DNA of 64,000 nucleotides from Alphaproteobacteria bacterium (GTDB lineage Bacteria; Pseudomonadota; Alphaproteobacteria; Micropepsales; Micropepsaceae). The DNA lies in NCBI GenBank assembly GCA_028871345.1, contig JAGWNK010000001.1, positions 62,001 to 126,000 of the forward strand, written 5' to 3'. A model generated the notes under the pieces. The model saw nothing but the letters and a program-made list of their open reading frames with translations, did no database searches and was not told where the DNA came from. This document shows, in pieces, positions 43,852 through 52,169 of the stretch. The translations under genes and the position numbers were made by a program. Position 1 is the first letter of the stretch, and each line of letters starts with the position of its first letter.

Positions 43852-46074
43852 TCACGCGCCGGCGCGAGCTTGCCGGACCGGTTCGCGCTCCTCCCTGTCG
43901 CGCTGTTTGGCCAACGCCCGATAGTGGTGGAGGAGCAGTTCGGTGTAGCCGTTGGGCTGCCTGGCGCCTTCAAAAACCAAGGCTGCGGCGGCCTGGAACG
44001 CGAGGCCGTCCCACGCGCCCGCCATGGGGCGATAATTGCCGTCGGCCGAATTCTGTTCGTCCACGACCTTCGCCATCCGCCTGAGCGTCGCCATCACCAG
44101 CTCGCGGTCGCAAATGCCATGGCGCAGCCAGTTGGCCACATGCTGGCTGGAGATGCGCAGCGTCGCTCGGTCCTCCATCAATCCCACGTCGTTGATGTCG
44201 GGGACCTTCGAGCAGCCAATGCCCTGGTCGATCCAGCGCACCACGTAACCGAGGATGCCCTGCAGATTGTTCTCCAGCTCGTCTTGGATTTCGCCTGCTG
44301 CGGGGCCGGCGCCGCGCATGAGCGGAATGTCGAGAAGCTCCTCGACCGGCGGGCACGGAGCCTTGTGCATCGCCGACTGGACCGCCGAGACATCCACGTC
44401 GTGATAATGCAGCGCATGCAGGACGGCCGCCGTAGGGGACGGAACCCACGCCGTGCTCGCGCCGGATCTGGCGTGCGCGATCTTCTCCTCATAGAGCTCG
44501 GCCATGCGGTCCGGCTTGGCCCACATGCCCTTGCCGATCTGGGCGCGGCCCTCGAAGCCGCAGCGCAGTCCGACGGCGACGTTGCGCGCCTCGTAGGCCT
44601 TGATCCAGCGCGTGCCCTTCATGTCGTTCTTGGGGATCATCGCGCCGGCCTCGAACGACGTGTGGATTTCGTCGCCCGTGCGGTCCAGAAAGCCCGTATT
44701 GATGAACGCCATGCGATGGCGCGCGGCCCGGATGCACTCCTTGAGATTGGCCGAGGTTCGCCGCTCCTCGTCCATGAGCCCCATCTTGATGGTGCGGCAG
44801 GGAAGTCCGAGCGCCTCCTCCACGCAGTCAAACAGCCGGTCGGCAAAACCCACTTCTTCCGGGCCGTGCATCTTCGGCTTCACGATGTAGATCGAGCCGG
44901 CCGCAGAATTCCGCCCAGCGCCGGCGCGCCGCCGCAACCCGTGAATCCCGATGGCGGCCGTGATCATCGCATCGACGATGCCCTCCGGCGCGGGACTGCC
45001 GTCGTCCAGAAGGACGGCATCGGTCTGCAGCAAATGCCCCACATTGCGCACCAGGAGCAGCGCCGTGCCAGGCAGAGAAAGCGTCGATCCGTCGGGCGCC
45101 GTGTACGGGCGATCCCCGTTCAGGACGCGGGTCAACAAGCGGCCGCCTTTTTCGAATTGCGCGGTCAAGGTGCCGGTCATCAGACCGAGCCAGTTCCGAT
45201 AAGCGGCAACTTTGTCTTCCGCATCCACGGTGGCGACGGAATCCTCCAGATCCATGATCACCGTCGTCGCCGCTTCGAGAATGACGTCGCTGACGCCTGC
45301 GGGATCCGTGGCACCGACCGGATGGTTGCGGTCGAGCCGGATTTCGATATGCAGGCCGTGGTGCGCGAGCAGCACGGTGTCGGGCGCCTCCTGCCGTCCG
45401 GTGTGGCCCGCGAACTGCGCGGCATCGGCGAGTGCGGAGATTCGCTCGCCGGACAGGCCGATTGCGAGCAAACCGTTCTTGATGGCGAACCAAGCCGCGT
45501 CGCGCCAGGAACCGGCTGCAAGCGGCGCGGCCCGGTCGAGAAAGTCGCGGACGAAAGCGATGACCTCGGCACCCCGAGCCGGATCGTACCCCCGACCGGG
45601 CCGCAGTCCGGGCAGCATGTCGGTACCGTAGACGGCGTCGTAGAGGCTGCCCCAGCGCGCGTTGGCCGCATTCAAGGCATATCTGGCGTTGGTCAGCGGC
45701 ACGACGAGCTGGGGCCCCGCAATCGTCGACATCTCCGGATCGAGGCCTTCGGTGGCGATCGAAAAGTCCGGGCCTTCGGCCTCGAGATAGCCAATGCCCT
45801 TCAGGAAATCCCCGTATGCGGCGACATCGAACGGTTCGGAGCCGCGGTCGCGGTGCCAATCGTCGATCTGCGATTGGAGCCGCTGGCGCCGCGCCAGCAA
45901 GGCGGCATTCTCGGGCGCCAGCTTGTGCAGGATGGCGTCGAAGGCGGCCCAAAAATCCAGCTCGGGCACGCCGGTCCCCGGAATGACTTCGTCGTTGACG
46001 AAATCATGCAGCGCCTTCGAAACCTGCAGCCTGCGCCGACGGATGCGTGGCGTGCCTATGATCGAGGTATCCAT
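43852..46074 (-). CDS. glcB: Malate synthase G
   Basis: The 740-residue enzyme condenses glyoxylate with acetyl-CoA to malate. Length and motifs fit isoform G: VIMDLEDSVATVDAEDK, VRNVGHLLQTDAV, GSIYIVKPKMHGPEEV, MDEERRTSANLKECI and INTGFLDRTGDEIHTSFEAG with the metal-binding Glu/Asp. The ATG at 46074 follows GGGAGAAGTTG. It lies 107 bases downstream of isocitrate lyase on the same strand, so the two glyoxylate-shunt genes are likely co-regulated. Confidence 0.97.
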   Translation of the reverse strand: MDTSIIGTPRIRRRRLQVSKALHDFVNDEVIPGTGVPELDFWAAFDAILHKLAPENAALLARRQRLQSQIDDWHRDRGSEPFDVAAYGDFLKGIGYLEAEGPDFSIATEGLDPEMSTIAGPQLVVPLTNARYALNAANARWGSLYDAVYGTDMLPGLRPGRGYDPARGAEVIAFVRDFLDRAAPLAAGSWRDAAWFAIKNGLLAIGLSGERISALADAAQFAGHTGRQEAPDTVLLAHHGLHIEIRLDRNHPVGATDPAGVSDVILEAATTVIMDLEDSVATVDAEDKVAAYRNWLGLMTGTLTAQFEKGGRLLTRVLNGDRPYTAPDGSTLSLPGTALLLVRNVGHLLQTDAVLLDDGSPAPEGIVDAMITAAIGIHGLRRRAGAGRNSAAGSIYIVKPKMHGPEEVGFADRLFDCVEEALGLPCRTIKMGLMDEERRTSANLKECIRAARHRMAFINTGFLDRTGDEIHTSFEAGAMIPKNDMKGTRWIKAYEARNVAVGLRCGFEGRAQIGKGMWAKPDRMAELYEEKIAHARSGASTAWVPSPTAAVLHALHYHDVDVSAVQSAMHKAPCPPVEELLDIPLMRGAGPAAGEIQDELENNLQGILGYVVRWIDQGIGCSKVPDINDVGLMEDRATLRISSQHVANWLRHGICDRELVMATLRRMAKVVDEQNSADGNYRPMAGAWDGLAFQAAAALVFEGARQPNGYTELLLHHYRALAKQRDREEREPVRQARAGA

Positions 46075-46099
46075 CAACTTCTCCCGTGATGCGAAGCCC

Positions 46100-46164
46100 G
46101 GAGCAAGTACGACCGGACGACATCATTAGCCTTGGAGTTCCCCCCCGTCGCGCCGACTTGCTCC
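46100..46164. repeat. 9-bp inverted repeat between the glyoxylate-shunt genes
   Basis: GGAGCAAGT (46100-46108) and ACTTGCTCC (46156-46164) are perfect arms around a 47-base loop in the gap between the isocitrate lyase stop and the malate synthase start. It could partly uncouple expression of the two genes. Confidence 0.45.
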
Positions 46165-46181
46165 TGGACGAGACGGGTCAT

Positions 46182-47459
46182 TCAGGCGACCTCTCTCGGC
46201 GCTGCAACAAACTGGGCCGCTTCCGTCGACCGGGCCATCGCCGTGGTGCTCGAAGCGCCGTTCGAGATTGCTACGGATACGGCGTCGAAATATCCCGTGC
46301 CCACCTCGCGCTGGTGGCGCGTCGCCGTATAGCCGTGACGCTCGGCGGCAAACTCCGCCTGCTGCAATTCCGCGTATGCCGCCATTCCCGTCTTTCCATA
46401 GTCGCGCGCCAGACGGAAGGTTGCCAGGTTGAGACTATGGAAACCCGCCAGCGTGACGAATTGGAACTTGTATCCCATTTCGCCCAGCCGTTCCTGGAAG
46501 CCGGCGATCGACTTCTCATCGAGCCTTGCACGCCAATTGAAGGAGGGCGAGCAGTTGTAGGCCAGCATCTTGTCCGGGAAGTGGCGGTGAATCTCCTCGG
46601 CGAATTCGCGCGCCTCGCCCAAATCGGGATGGGACGTTTCCCACCATAACAGGTCGGCATAAGGCGCATAGGCGAGCCCGCGCTTGATGGCATGGGCCAG
46701 CCCCGACCGCTCCTTCAAGCGGAAGAAGCCTTCCGGAGTGCGCTCTCCGGCCAAGAATTCCACATCGCGCTCATCGAAATCGCCGGTGATGAGCTGAGCG
46801 GATTCCGCGTCGGTTCGGGCGATGAGAACGGTCTCCACGCCCAGCACATCGGCTGCAAGGCGGGCGGCGTTGAGCGTGCGGATGAAGTTTTCGGTGGGCA
46901 CGAGCACCTTGCCGCCCAAATGGCCGCACTTCTTCTCCGAAGCCAACTGATCCTCGTAGTGCACGGCCGCTGCGCCGGCTTCGATCATCGCCTTCATGAG
47001 TTCGAAGGCGTTGAGCGGTCCGCCAAATCCCGCTTCGGCATCGGCGATGATCGGCACGAACCAGTCGATGTCATGCCGGCCCTCCAGGTGCTCGATCTGA
47101 TCGGCGCGCTGAAGCGTGCGATTGATGCGGCGGACCACCTCGGGAACGCTCGAACTCGGGTACAGGCTTTGGTCGGGATACATCTCGCCGGCGTTGTTGG
47201 CGTCGGCGGCGACCTGCCAGCCCGAGACATAGATCGCCTCAAGCCCCGCCTTGGCCATCTGCATGGCCTGGTTGCCGGTGGAGGCCCCCAGCGCCCGCAG
47301 GAACGGTTTCGCCTGGAGCGCCCGCCGCAGCCGGGCGGCGCCGCGTTCGGCGAGCGTATGAGCGACCCGCACCGAGCCCCGCAGCTTCTCGACATCTGCC
47401 GTCGTGTAGTTGCGCCGAATGCCTGCGAAACGGCCTCTCACGGGGATCTGGACATTCAT
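46182..47459 (-). CDS. aceA: Isocitrate lyase
   Basis: The 425-residue enzyme splits isocitrate into succinate and glyoxylate. The catalytic loop motif [14 protein letters not shown] is in [34 protein letters not shown] and [15 protein letters not shown] are also typical. An ATG at 47459 has GGAG six bases upstream; an in-frame ATG at 47471 lacks a ribosome site and would lie in a hexamer repeat. It is divergent from the RamB/ScfR-type regulator, with the control region between them. Confidence 0.96.
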   Translation of the reverse strand: MNVQIPVRGRFAGIRRNYTTADVEKLRGSVRVAHTLAERGAARLRRALQAKPFLRALGASTGNQAMQMAKAGLEAIYVSGWQVAADANNAGEMYPDQSLYPSSSVPEVVRRINRTLQRADQIEHLEGRHDIDWFVPIIADAEAGFGGPLNAFELMKAMIEAGAAAVHYEDQLASEKKCGHLGGKVLVPTENFIRTLNAARLAADVLGVETVLIARTDAESAQLITGDFDERDVEFLAGERTPEGFFRLKERSGLAHAIKRGLAYAPYADLLWWETSHPDLGEAREFAEEIHRHFPDKMLAYNCSPSFNWRARLDEKSIAGFQERLGEMGYKFQFVTLAGFHSLNLATFRLARDYGKTGMAAYAELQQAEFAAERHGYTATRHQREVGTGYFDAVSVAISNGASSTTAMARSTEAAQFVAAPREVA

Positions 47460-47471
47460 CGTGCGCTCCAT

Positions 47472-47495
47472 GCAATTGCAATTGCGATTGCGAAC
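47472..47495. repeat. Hexamer tandem repeat before isocitrate lyase
   Basis: Four hexamers in a row: GCAATT, GCAATT, GCGATT, GCGAAC (plus strand). They fall in the leader of the isocitrate lyase mRNA just upstream of its two candidate start codons. Confidence 0.45.
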
Positions 47496-47551
47496 GAGTA
47501 TCTAGATTTTCCCCAAACTCACAATAAGTGATTGTTTTTCAAATGAGAATT

Positions 47552-47567
47552 TGTGATTTACATCACA
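47552..47567. promoter_or_regulatory. CRP-type binding site in the aceA/regulator divergent promoter
   Basis: TGTGATTTACATCACA matches the CRP consensus TGTGA-N6-TCACA exactly and is palindromic over both arms (TGTGAT/ATCACA). It lies 93 bases from the aceA start and 47 from the regulator start. Nearby are two more symmetric motifs: ACAAT-AAGTG-ATTGT (47521-47535) and AACTT-GTA-AAGTT (47573-47585). The latter is a candidate site for the regulator itself. Confidence 0.65.
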
Positions 47568-47613
47568 TCGCAAACTTGTAAAGTTGTAAGTGTGTAAACT
47601 AGACAGGTACCGC

Positions 47614-49056
47614 ATGGTGCAGACCCGCCTTGGAGCCAAGCTCCGCCGGCTGCGCGTCGAGCAGAAGCTCACGCAAGCGCAGATGGCGCAGCGGCTGGAG
47701 ATCAGCCCCACCTATCTCAATCTGCTGGAACACAACCAGCGTCCGGTGACGGCATCGGTGCTGCTCAAACTGGCGCAGCGATTTGCCGTCGACATTTCCC
47801 TGTTCAATCAGGACGACGAACCGCGGCTGTTGTCCGATGTGATGGAGGCCCTCTCCGATCCCTTGTTCGACGTGCACGGCATCAAGGCTGCGGAAGTGAA
47901 GGATATGATCACCGTATCGCCAGCGATCGGGCGTGCCATCCTGACCCTCTATCACGCCGCTCGGGGCGCCCACGCTCGTCCTGAAGAACAGACAGGCCCC
48001 CGCAACATCGATACGACGAATGACTTGAGCACCATCGCGGCCGGAATGCCGTCGGAAGAGGTTTCCGATTTCGTCCAGGCCAACAACAACTACTTCCACA
48101 GCCTCGAGCTTGCCGCCGAAGCCTTGTGGAAGGACCACGAACTTTCCCTGGAACACCTGTACGAAGGCTTGGTGCGGACGCTGGCGACCCGATTCGCGGT
48201 GGACGTCGCGCTGCTGCCCGCCGACGTGATGGGGGACACGCTGCGGGAGTACCGCCCGTTGCAGCGCCAACTGCGCATCTCCGAGATGCTTCCCCTTTCC
48301 AGCCGCGTCTTCCAGCTGGCGTGTCAGATTTCACTTCTTGGTTGGGGCGATGAACTCACAGCTTTGGCGGCGCGCGGCAAGTTTACGACCGGCGAGTCGG
48401 ACCCGCTCGCCAGGACGGCGCTCGCCAATTACTTCGCTGCAGCCGTGATGATGCCCTACGCACGGTTCCTGGAGGCGGCGCAAAACACGCGCCACGACCT
48501 CGACGTGCTGCAGCATCGCTTCGGCGCCAGCTTCGAGCAGGTCTGCCACAGGCTGACGACGCTGCGCCGGCCGAATTCCGAGGGCATACCCTTCCACCTC
48601 ATCCGCGTCGATGTGGCCGGCAACATCTCCAAGCGCTTCAGCGGTTCGGGAATCCACATCGCCCGCTTCGGGGCCGCCTGCCCGCGCTGGAACGTCTACG
48701 ATGCCTTTGCCACGCCCGGAATGCTTCGCGTGCAAGTGAGTCAAACCCCGGACGGCTCCACGTATTTCTGCGTCGCCAAGGCAATCAGCCCGATCGGACG
48801 GCAAACCCGGTTTCATCCCTACGGCGGCCGGATCACCCGCCTGGCGATCGGGCTCGGCTGTCCTCTGTCCCTCGCGCGCGACATCGTCTATGCGGACGGG
48901 CTCAATCTCGACGATCCAAAGATCATCACACCGATCGGCGTCAGCTGCCGGATCTGCGAACGCACCAATTGCCCGGAGCGCGCCATGCCATCACGGAACT
49001 ACCGGCTGAAGATCGACGAGAACCGCCGGGGCCTATCCGCTTACAGTTACCCCTGA
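47614..49056 (+). CDS. RamB/ScfR-type XRE regulator with IrrE/ImmA-like domain
   Basis: The 480-residue protein has an N-terminal helix-turn-helix (GAKLRRLRVEQKLTQAQMAQRLEISPTYLNLLEHNQ). A central IrrE/ImmA-like region follows (residues 150-320) without a clear HExxH, then a C-terminal DUF2083 domain with a Cys cluster (VSCRICERTNCPERAMPS). Regulators of this type (RamB, MccR, ScfR) respond to short-chain acyl-CoA and control glyoxylate-shunt or methylcitrate genes. Its divergent position next to aceA fits this role. The ATG at 47614 is used. Confidence 0.9.
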   Translation: MVQTRLGAKLRRLRVEQKLTQAQMAQRLEISPTYLNLLEHNQRPVTASVLLKLAQRFAVDISLFNQDDEPRLLSDVMEALSDPLFDVHGIKAAEVKDMITVSPAIGRAILTLYHAARGAHARPEEQTGPRNIDTTNDLSTIAAGMPSEEVSDFVQANNNYFHSLELAAEALWKDHELSLEHLYEGLVRTLATRFAVDVALLPADVMGDTLREYRPLQRQLRISEMLPLSSRVFQLACQISLLGWGDELTALAARGKFTTGESDPLARTALANYFAAAVMMPYARFLEAAQNTRHDLDVLQHRFGASFEQVCHRLTTLRRPNSEGIPFHLIRVDVAGNISKRFSGSGIHIARFGAACPRWNVYDAFATPGMLRVQVSQTPDGSTYFCVAKAISPIGRQTRFHPYGGRITRLAIGLGCPLSLARDIVYADGLNLDDPKIITPIGVSCRICERTNCPERAMPSRNYRLKIDENRRGLSAYSYP

Positions 49057-49250
49057 CGCCGCGAGCGGTGCGCCTCGACAAGAGGTGGGCCCTTTGGCCG
49101 ATACGAAGCTGTAGTGGTTCGGCAAATGACAGTCATTCGCTTCGATCACCTGCTCAAGGCTCGTTCTCCGCGCGTGACGCGCGTCGGCTAGAGATCCGCC
49201 GTGACAACTTTCGTGTGCGAGGCGTCGAAATATCGGATTTCGCTCGCTGA

Positions 49251-50245
49251 ATGTCGTTCGCCCGCGCCGGTCCGCGTCGCCATCGATCGAAGGCACAACA
49301 AACCCAGACCATCGTCGACAGCATCGGGGCCGGCCTCGATTCGCTGGCGAAAGGCGACTTGACCCATCGGGTGACCGCCGACCTCCGAGGCCCATTCGCC
49401 AAGCTGAAGAGCGACATCAACACGGCCATGTCTCGTCTCCACGAGACGATAAGGTCGTACTGCAGGCGACGAGCGGCATCACGACCGGTGCCGGCGAAAT
49501 CTCGCAGGCTGCCGACGATCTTTCGCGCAGGACCGAGCAGCAAGCCGCGAGTCTGGAGGAAACTGCTGCGGCTCTGGAGGAGATCACCACAACGGTCACG
49601 AAGACAGCCGCCAACGCGAGACAAGTCAGTTCGAGCGTGGCGACAGCCAGGACCGCGGCCGAGGACGGCGGACACGTCGTCGAAAGTGCCGCGGCCGCCA
49701 TGGGGCAGATCGAACAGTCATCCAGGCGGATCACCGATATCATTGCCGTGGTCGAAGAGATCGCCTTCCAGACCAACCTGCTGGCGCTCAACGCGGGTGT
49801 TGAGGCGGCGCGGGCCGGCGACTCCGGTCGCGGCTTCGCTGTCGTGGCAAGCGAGGTGCGGGCTCTTGCCCAGCGTTCGAGCGAGGCGGCTCGCGAGATC
49901 AAGTCACTCATCAAGGTGTCCGGCGACCACGTGGGGGCGGGCGTCAAATCCGTCGGCGAGTCGGGCGAGGCGCTGAAGCGCATCATCGACCAGGTGATGC
50001 GGATCAGTGCGATCATCGGCGAGATGGCCCAGGCCGCGGAACAACAGGCCAGCGGCATCGCGCAGGTCAACGTCGCTGTCAACGAGATGGACCATGTTAC
50101 GCAACAGAACGCGGCCATGGTCGAGCAGAGCACGGCGGCAGCGCGCAATCTGGCGGCCGAGACCGAATCCTTATCGCAACTTGTCGGCTTCTTCTCGGTG
50201 GGCGGACTGGCCCAGCCCGCAACGCGCAGGCTGCACGCGGCATGA
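49251..50245 (+). pseudogene. Frameshifted, 5'-truncated methyl-accepting chemotaxis protein
   Basis: Two frames together encode a HAMP segment plus a methyl-accepting signalling domain. Frame one (from 49251) reads [20 protein letters not shown] through AMSRLHETI. The second frame continues from about 49451 with [38 protein letters not shown] and [21 protein letters not shown] to a stop at 50245. A single missing base near 49450 explains the shift. The usual membrane sensor part is absent upstream, where a stop precedes the first frame. A sequencing error could explain the frameshift but not the missing N-terminus. Confidence 0.75.
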
Positions 50246-50383
50246 ACGACGCGAGGGACGGGACTGCCATCGCTCCTCCCGCAAGTTCGAGCCTAATTCT
50301 AATCAATTGCTCACGCCGGCTTTCACAGTGGCAAAAGGTGCTTGGGGCGACACTGGAAGCGCAATTCGCCGCGCGGTTCCACG

Positions 50384-51295
50384 GTGTATACAATCGTTAC
50401 AGCATCGCAGAAGGGTGGATCCGGCAAGACGACACTGTCCGGCCATCTCGCCGTGGAGGCGGACAGGGCCGGTGCCGGCCCCGTCGCACTCATCGACACG
50501 GACCCGCAGGGAAGCCTGGCGCAGTGGTGGAACGCGCGCGCCCAGCCCACTCCGCATTTCGTGAAGGTCGGTCTGCTCGATCTCGGCGAGGCGCTGACGC
50601 ATCTGAGAAAGGCCGGTTTCCGCCTGGCGGTGATCGACACGCCACCGGCAATCACCGCGTCCATCTCGCATGTCGTCGGCTTTGCCGACCTCGTCATCAT
50701 CCCAACGCGACCGAGCCCTCATGATCTGCGCGCGGTCGGCGCGACGGTCGACATCGCAGAGCGGCACGAAAAGCCGGTTATCTTCGTGCTCAACGGTGCC
50801 ACTGCGCGGGCGCGCATCACCGGCGAGTCAGCCGTCGCGCTGTCCCAGCACGGCACCGTCTCGCCGGTGACCATCCATCACAGGGTCGATTTCGCGGCCA
50901 GCATGATCGACGGACGAACGGTCGGCGAGGTCGTGCCGAATTCATCGTCGGCGCGCGAAATCACACAGCTTTGGCTCTACGTCCAGGGCAAGCTCTCGCG
51001 GTTGATGCGCGATCCCTCGCTGATCCCGGAGTTCCAGCCGGAGACCTTCCCGGTCAGTTCGCTGCTCATCGAAGATGAAGAGGGGGATACGGGCGAAGCG
51101 GAGCTGCCCGAGGAAACCATCCCGCAACTGGTCGTCGAGCCGCCGCCGCTGGTGTCGCCCCACACGGGGCCCGAGCGACGAATTAATCCGCCGGGCACGC
51201 GCTACAGCGGCCCGGAGCGCCGCACGGTCGCCTTCGGGCGGCGCGCGACCGCCGCCTATCCGCGCTTGGTCGATGACACCGGGGAACGCAAGTGA
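50384..51295 (+). CDS. Orphan ParA-family ATPase with GPERR-repeat tail
   Basis: The 303-residue protein has the deviant Walker A motif in IVTASQKGGSGKTTLSGHLA, Walker A' VALIDTDPQGSLAQW and Walker B-type LAVIDTPPAITASI. These define ParA/MinD-type ATPases that position plasmids, chromosomes or protein arrays. The C-terminal 60 residues are unusual: acidic, then two GPERR motifs (TGPERRINPPGTRYSGPERR) and a basic end. No ParB gene follows. I start at the GTG at 50384 to fit the family; a TTG at 50342 with AAAGG upstream is an alternative. Confidence 0.85.
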   Translation: MYTIVTASQKGGSGKTTLSGHLAVEADRAGAGPVALIDTDPQGSLAQWWNARAQPTPHFVKVGLLDLGEALTHLRKAGFRLAVIDTPPAITASISHVVGFADLVIIPTRPSPHDLRAVGATVDIAERHEKPVIFVLNGATARARITGESAVALSQHGTVSPVTIHHRVDFAASMIDGRTVGEVVPNSSSAREITQLWLYVQGKLSRLMRDPSLIPEFQPETFPVSSLLIEDEEGDTGEAELPEETIPQLVVEPPPLVSPHTGPERRINPPGTRYSGPERRTVAFGRRATAAYPRLVDDTGERK

Positions 51296-51645
51296 GCCGG
51301 TTTGCGTCCATCACCTCCGAGCTTCTGGCTCGCAAGGGCGACGCCAAACCCTGGCAGCCGGCCACCTTCGCCGAACCCATACGGGTTCAACTGGACGCCG
51401 ATCACAAGGACGCATATCCCCCCGGCCCATCGGCGAAGCCAGAGAAGGCGGCCCCCAGCAAGCGCTACGCGTTGAAATTGACGGCGTCGGAGTACGAACG
51501 ACTCGGCATCATCGCCGTCAAACAGAACCTGTCGCGCCAGACGGTCCTGCGTCACGCGGTGCAAGACTATATGGGCCGTATCGAAGCAAAATATGCGGGC
51601 CGCTGCGGCTGCCTCACCGACAAGCCCTGCAAGCACGCGGATTGA
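51292..51645 (+). CDS. Small partner protein of the ParA gene, ribbon-helix-helix-like
   Basis: The 117-residue protein starts at a GTG that overlaps the ParA stop (GTGA), so translation is coupled. A segment near residue 60-95 (RYALKLTASEYERLGIIAVKQNLSRQTVLRHAVQDYM) looks like a ribbon-helix-helix DNA-binding fold, and the C-terminus has a short Cys cluster (GRCGCLTDKPCKHAD). It may serve as the DNA-binding or cargo adaptor for ParA. The fold and role are inferred. Confidence 0.7.
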   Translation: MSRFASITSELLARKGDAKPWQPATFAEPIRVQLDADHKDAYPPGPSAKPEKAAPSKRYALKLTASEYERLGIIAVKQNLSRQTVLRHAVQDYMGRIEAKYAGRCGCLTDKPCKHAD

Positions 51646-51650
51646 GCCCG

Positions 51651-51980
51651 TCAGTGGGCGCGATCATCCTCCTGTCCGGCAGACAGAACGTCGTAAATCA
51701 TCGCCGCCTTGCCGGTCAGCGGATGGCCAGTCTTGGACAGAAGGTCGCCGTCGCCTTCGGACCACGCCCGCGCTTCTTCCACATCGGCGAGCGTCGGCTT
51801 GATCGCCAGAATGGCCTGCACCTTGGCGGACGCGATGTCTCCGAGGAGACGACGCAGATCTGAAGCTGATGCGGCGGCCGAATTGAACCGTTTCCCCTTC
51901 TCAGATTCACGCTGCAGTTGACGGTTAATGACCTCTTCAGAGCCTTCCGCCGGGTCTTGCTGAATTCGTGGAGCAGCCAT
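51651..51980 (-). CDS. Small hypothetical protein
   Basis: The 109-residue protein starts MAAPRIQQDPAEGSEEVI and is polar and helical (RESEKGKRFNSAAASASDLRRLL, then SAKVQAILAIKPTLADVEEARAW). It has no signal peptide or membrane segment. I do not recognise the family. The ATG at 51980 is preceded by GTGAGAGTG; the frame open further up lacks support. It is convergent with the ParA partner gene, whose stop is five bases away, and divergent from the GH3 gene. Confidence 0.6.
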   Translation of the reverse strand: MAAPRIQQDPAEGSEEVINRQLQRESEKGKRFNSAAASASDLRRLLGDIASAKVQAILAIKPTLADVEEARAWSEGDGDLLSKTGHPLTGKAAMIYDVLSAGQEDDRAH

Positions 51981-52169
51981 GTGTTCACTCTCACCTTTGA
52001 TCCACCCTCTGTACGAGTAACCACCGGCGGTGCCATAGGTTCCGAAGCGGAATTTTCCGACGGGCGTGACCGCCGCCATCTCACCGCACCGGGCCGGTTC
52101 TGTCGCGGACGGAGCCTTAGACAGCGGCGTTACGACAAATTATTCTCTGATTTGCAGAGGGGGAGCCGT

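Noticed and set aside
43813-46089. 758-codon plus-strand frame
   Set aside because: It is the antisense shadow of malate synthase G.
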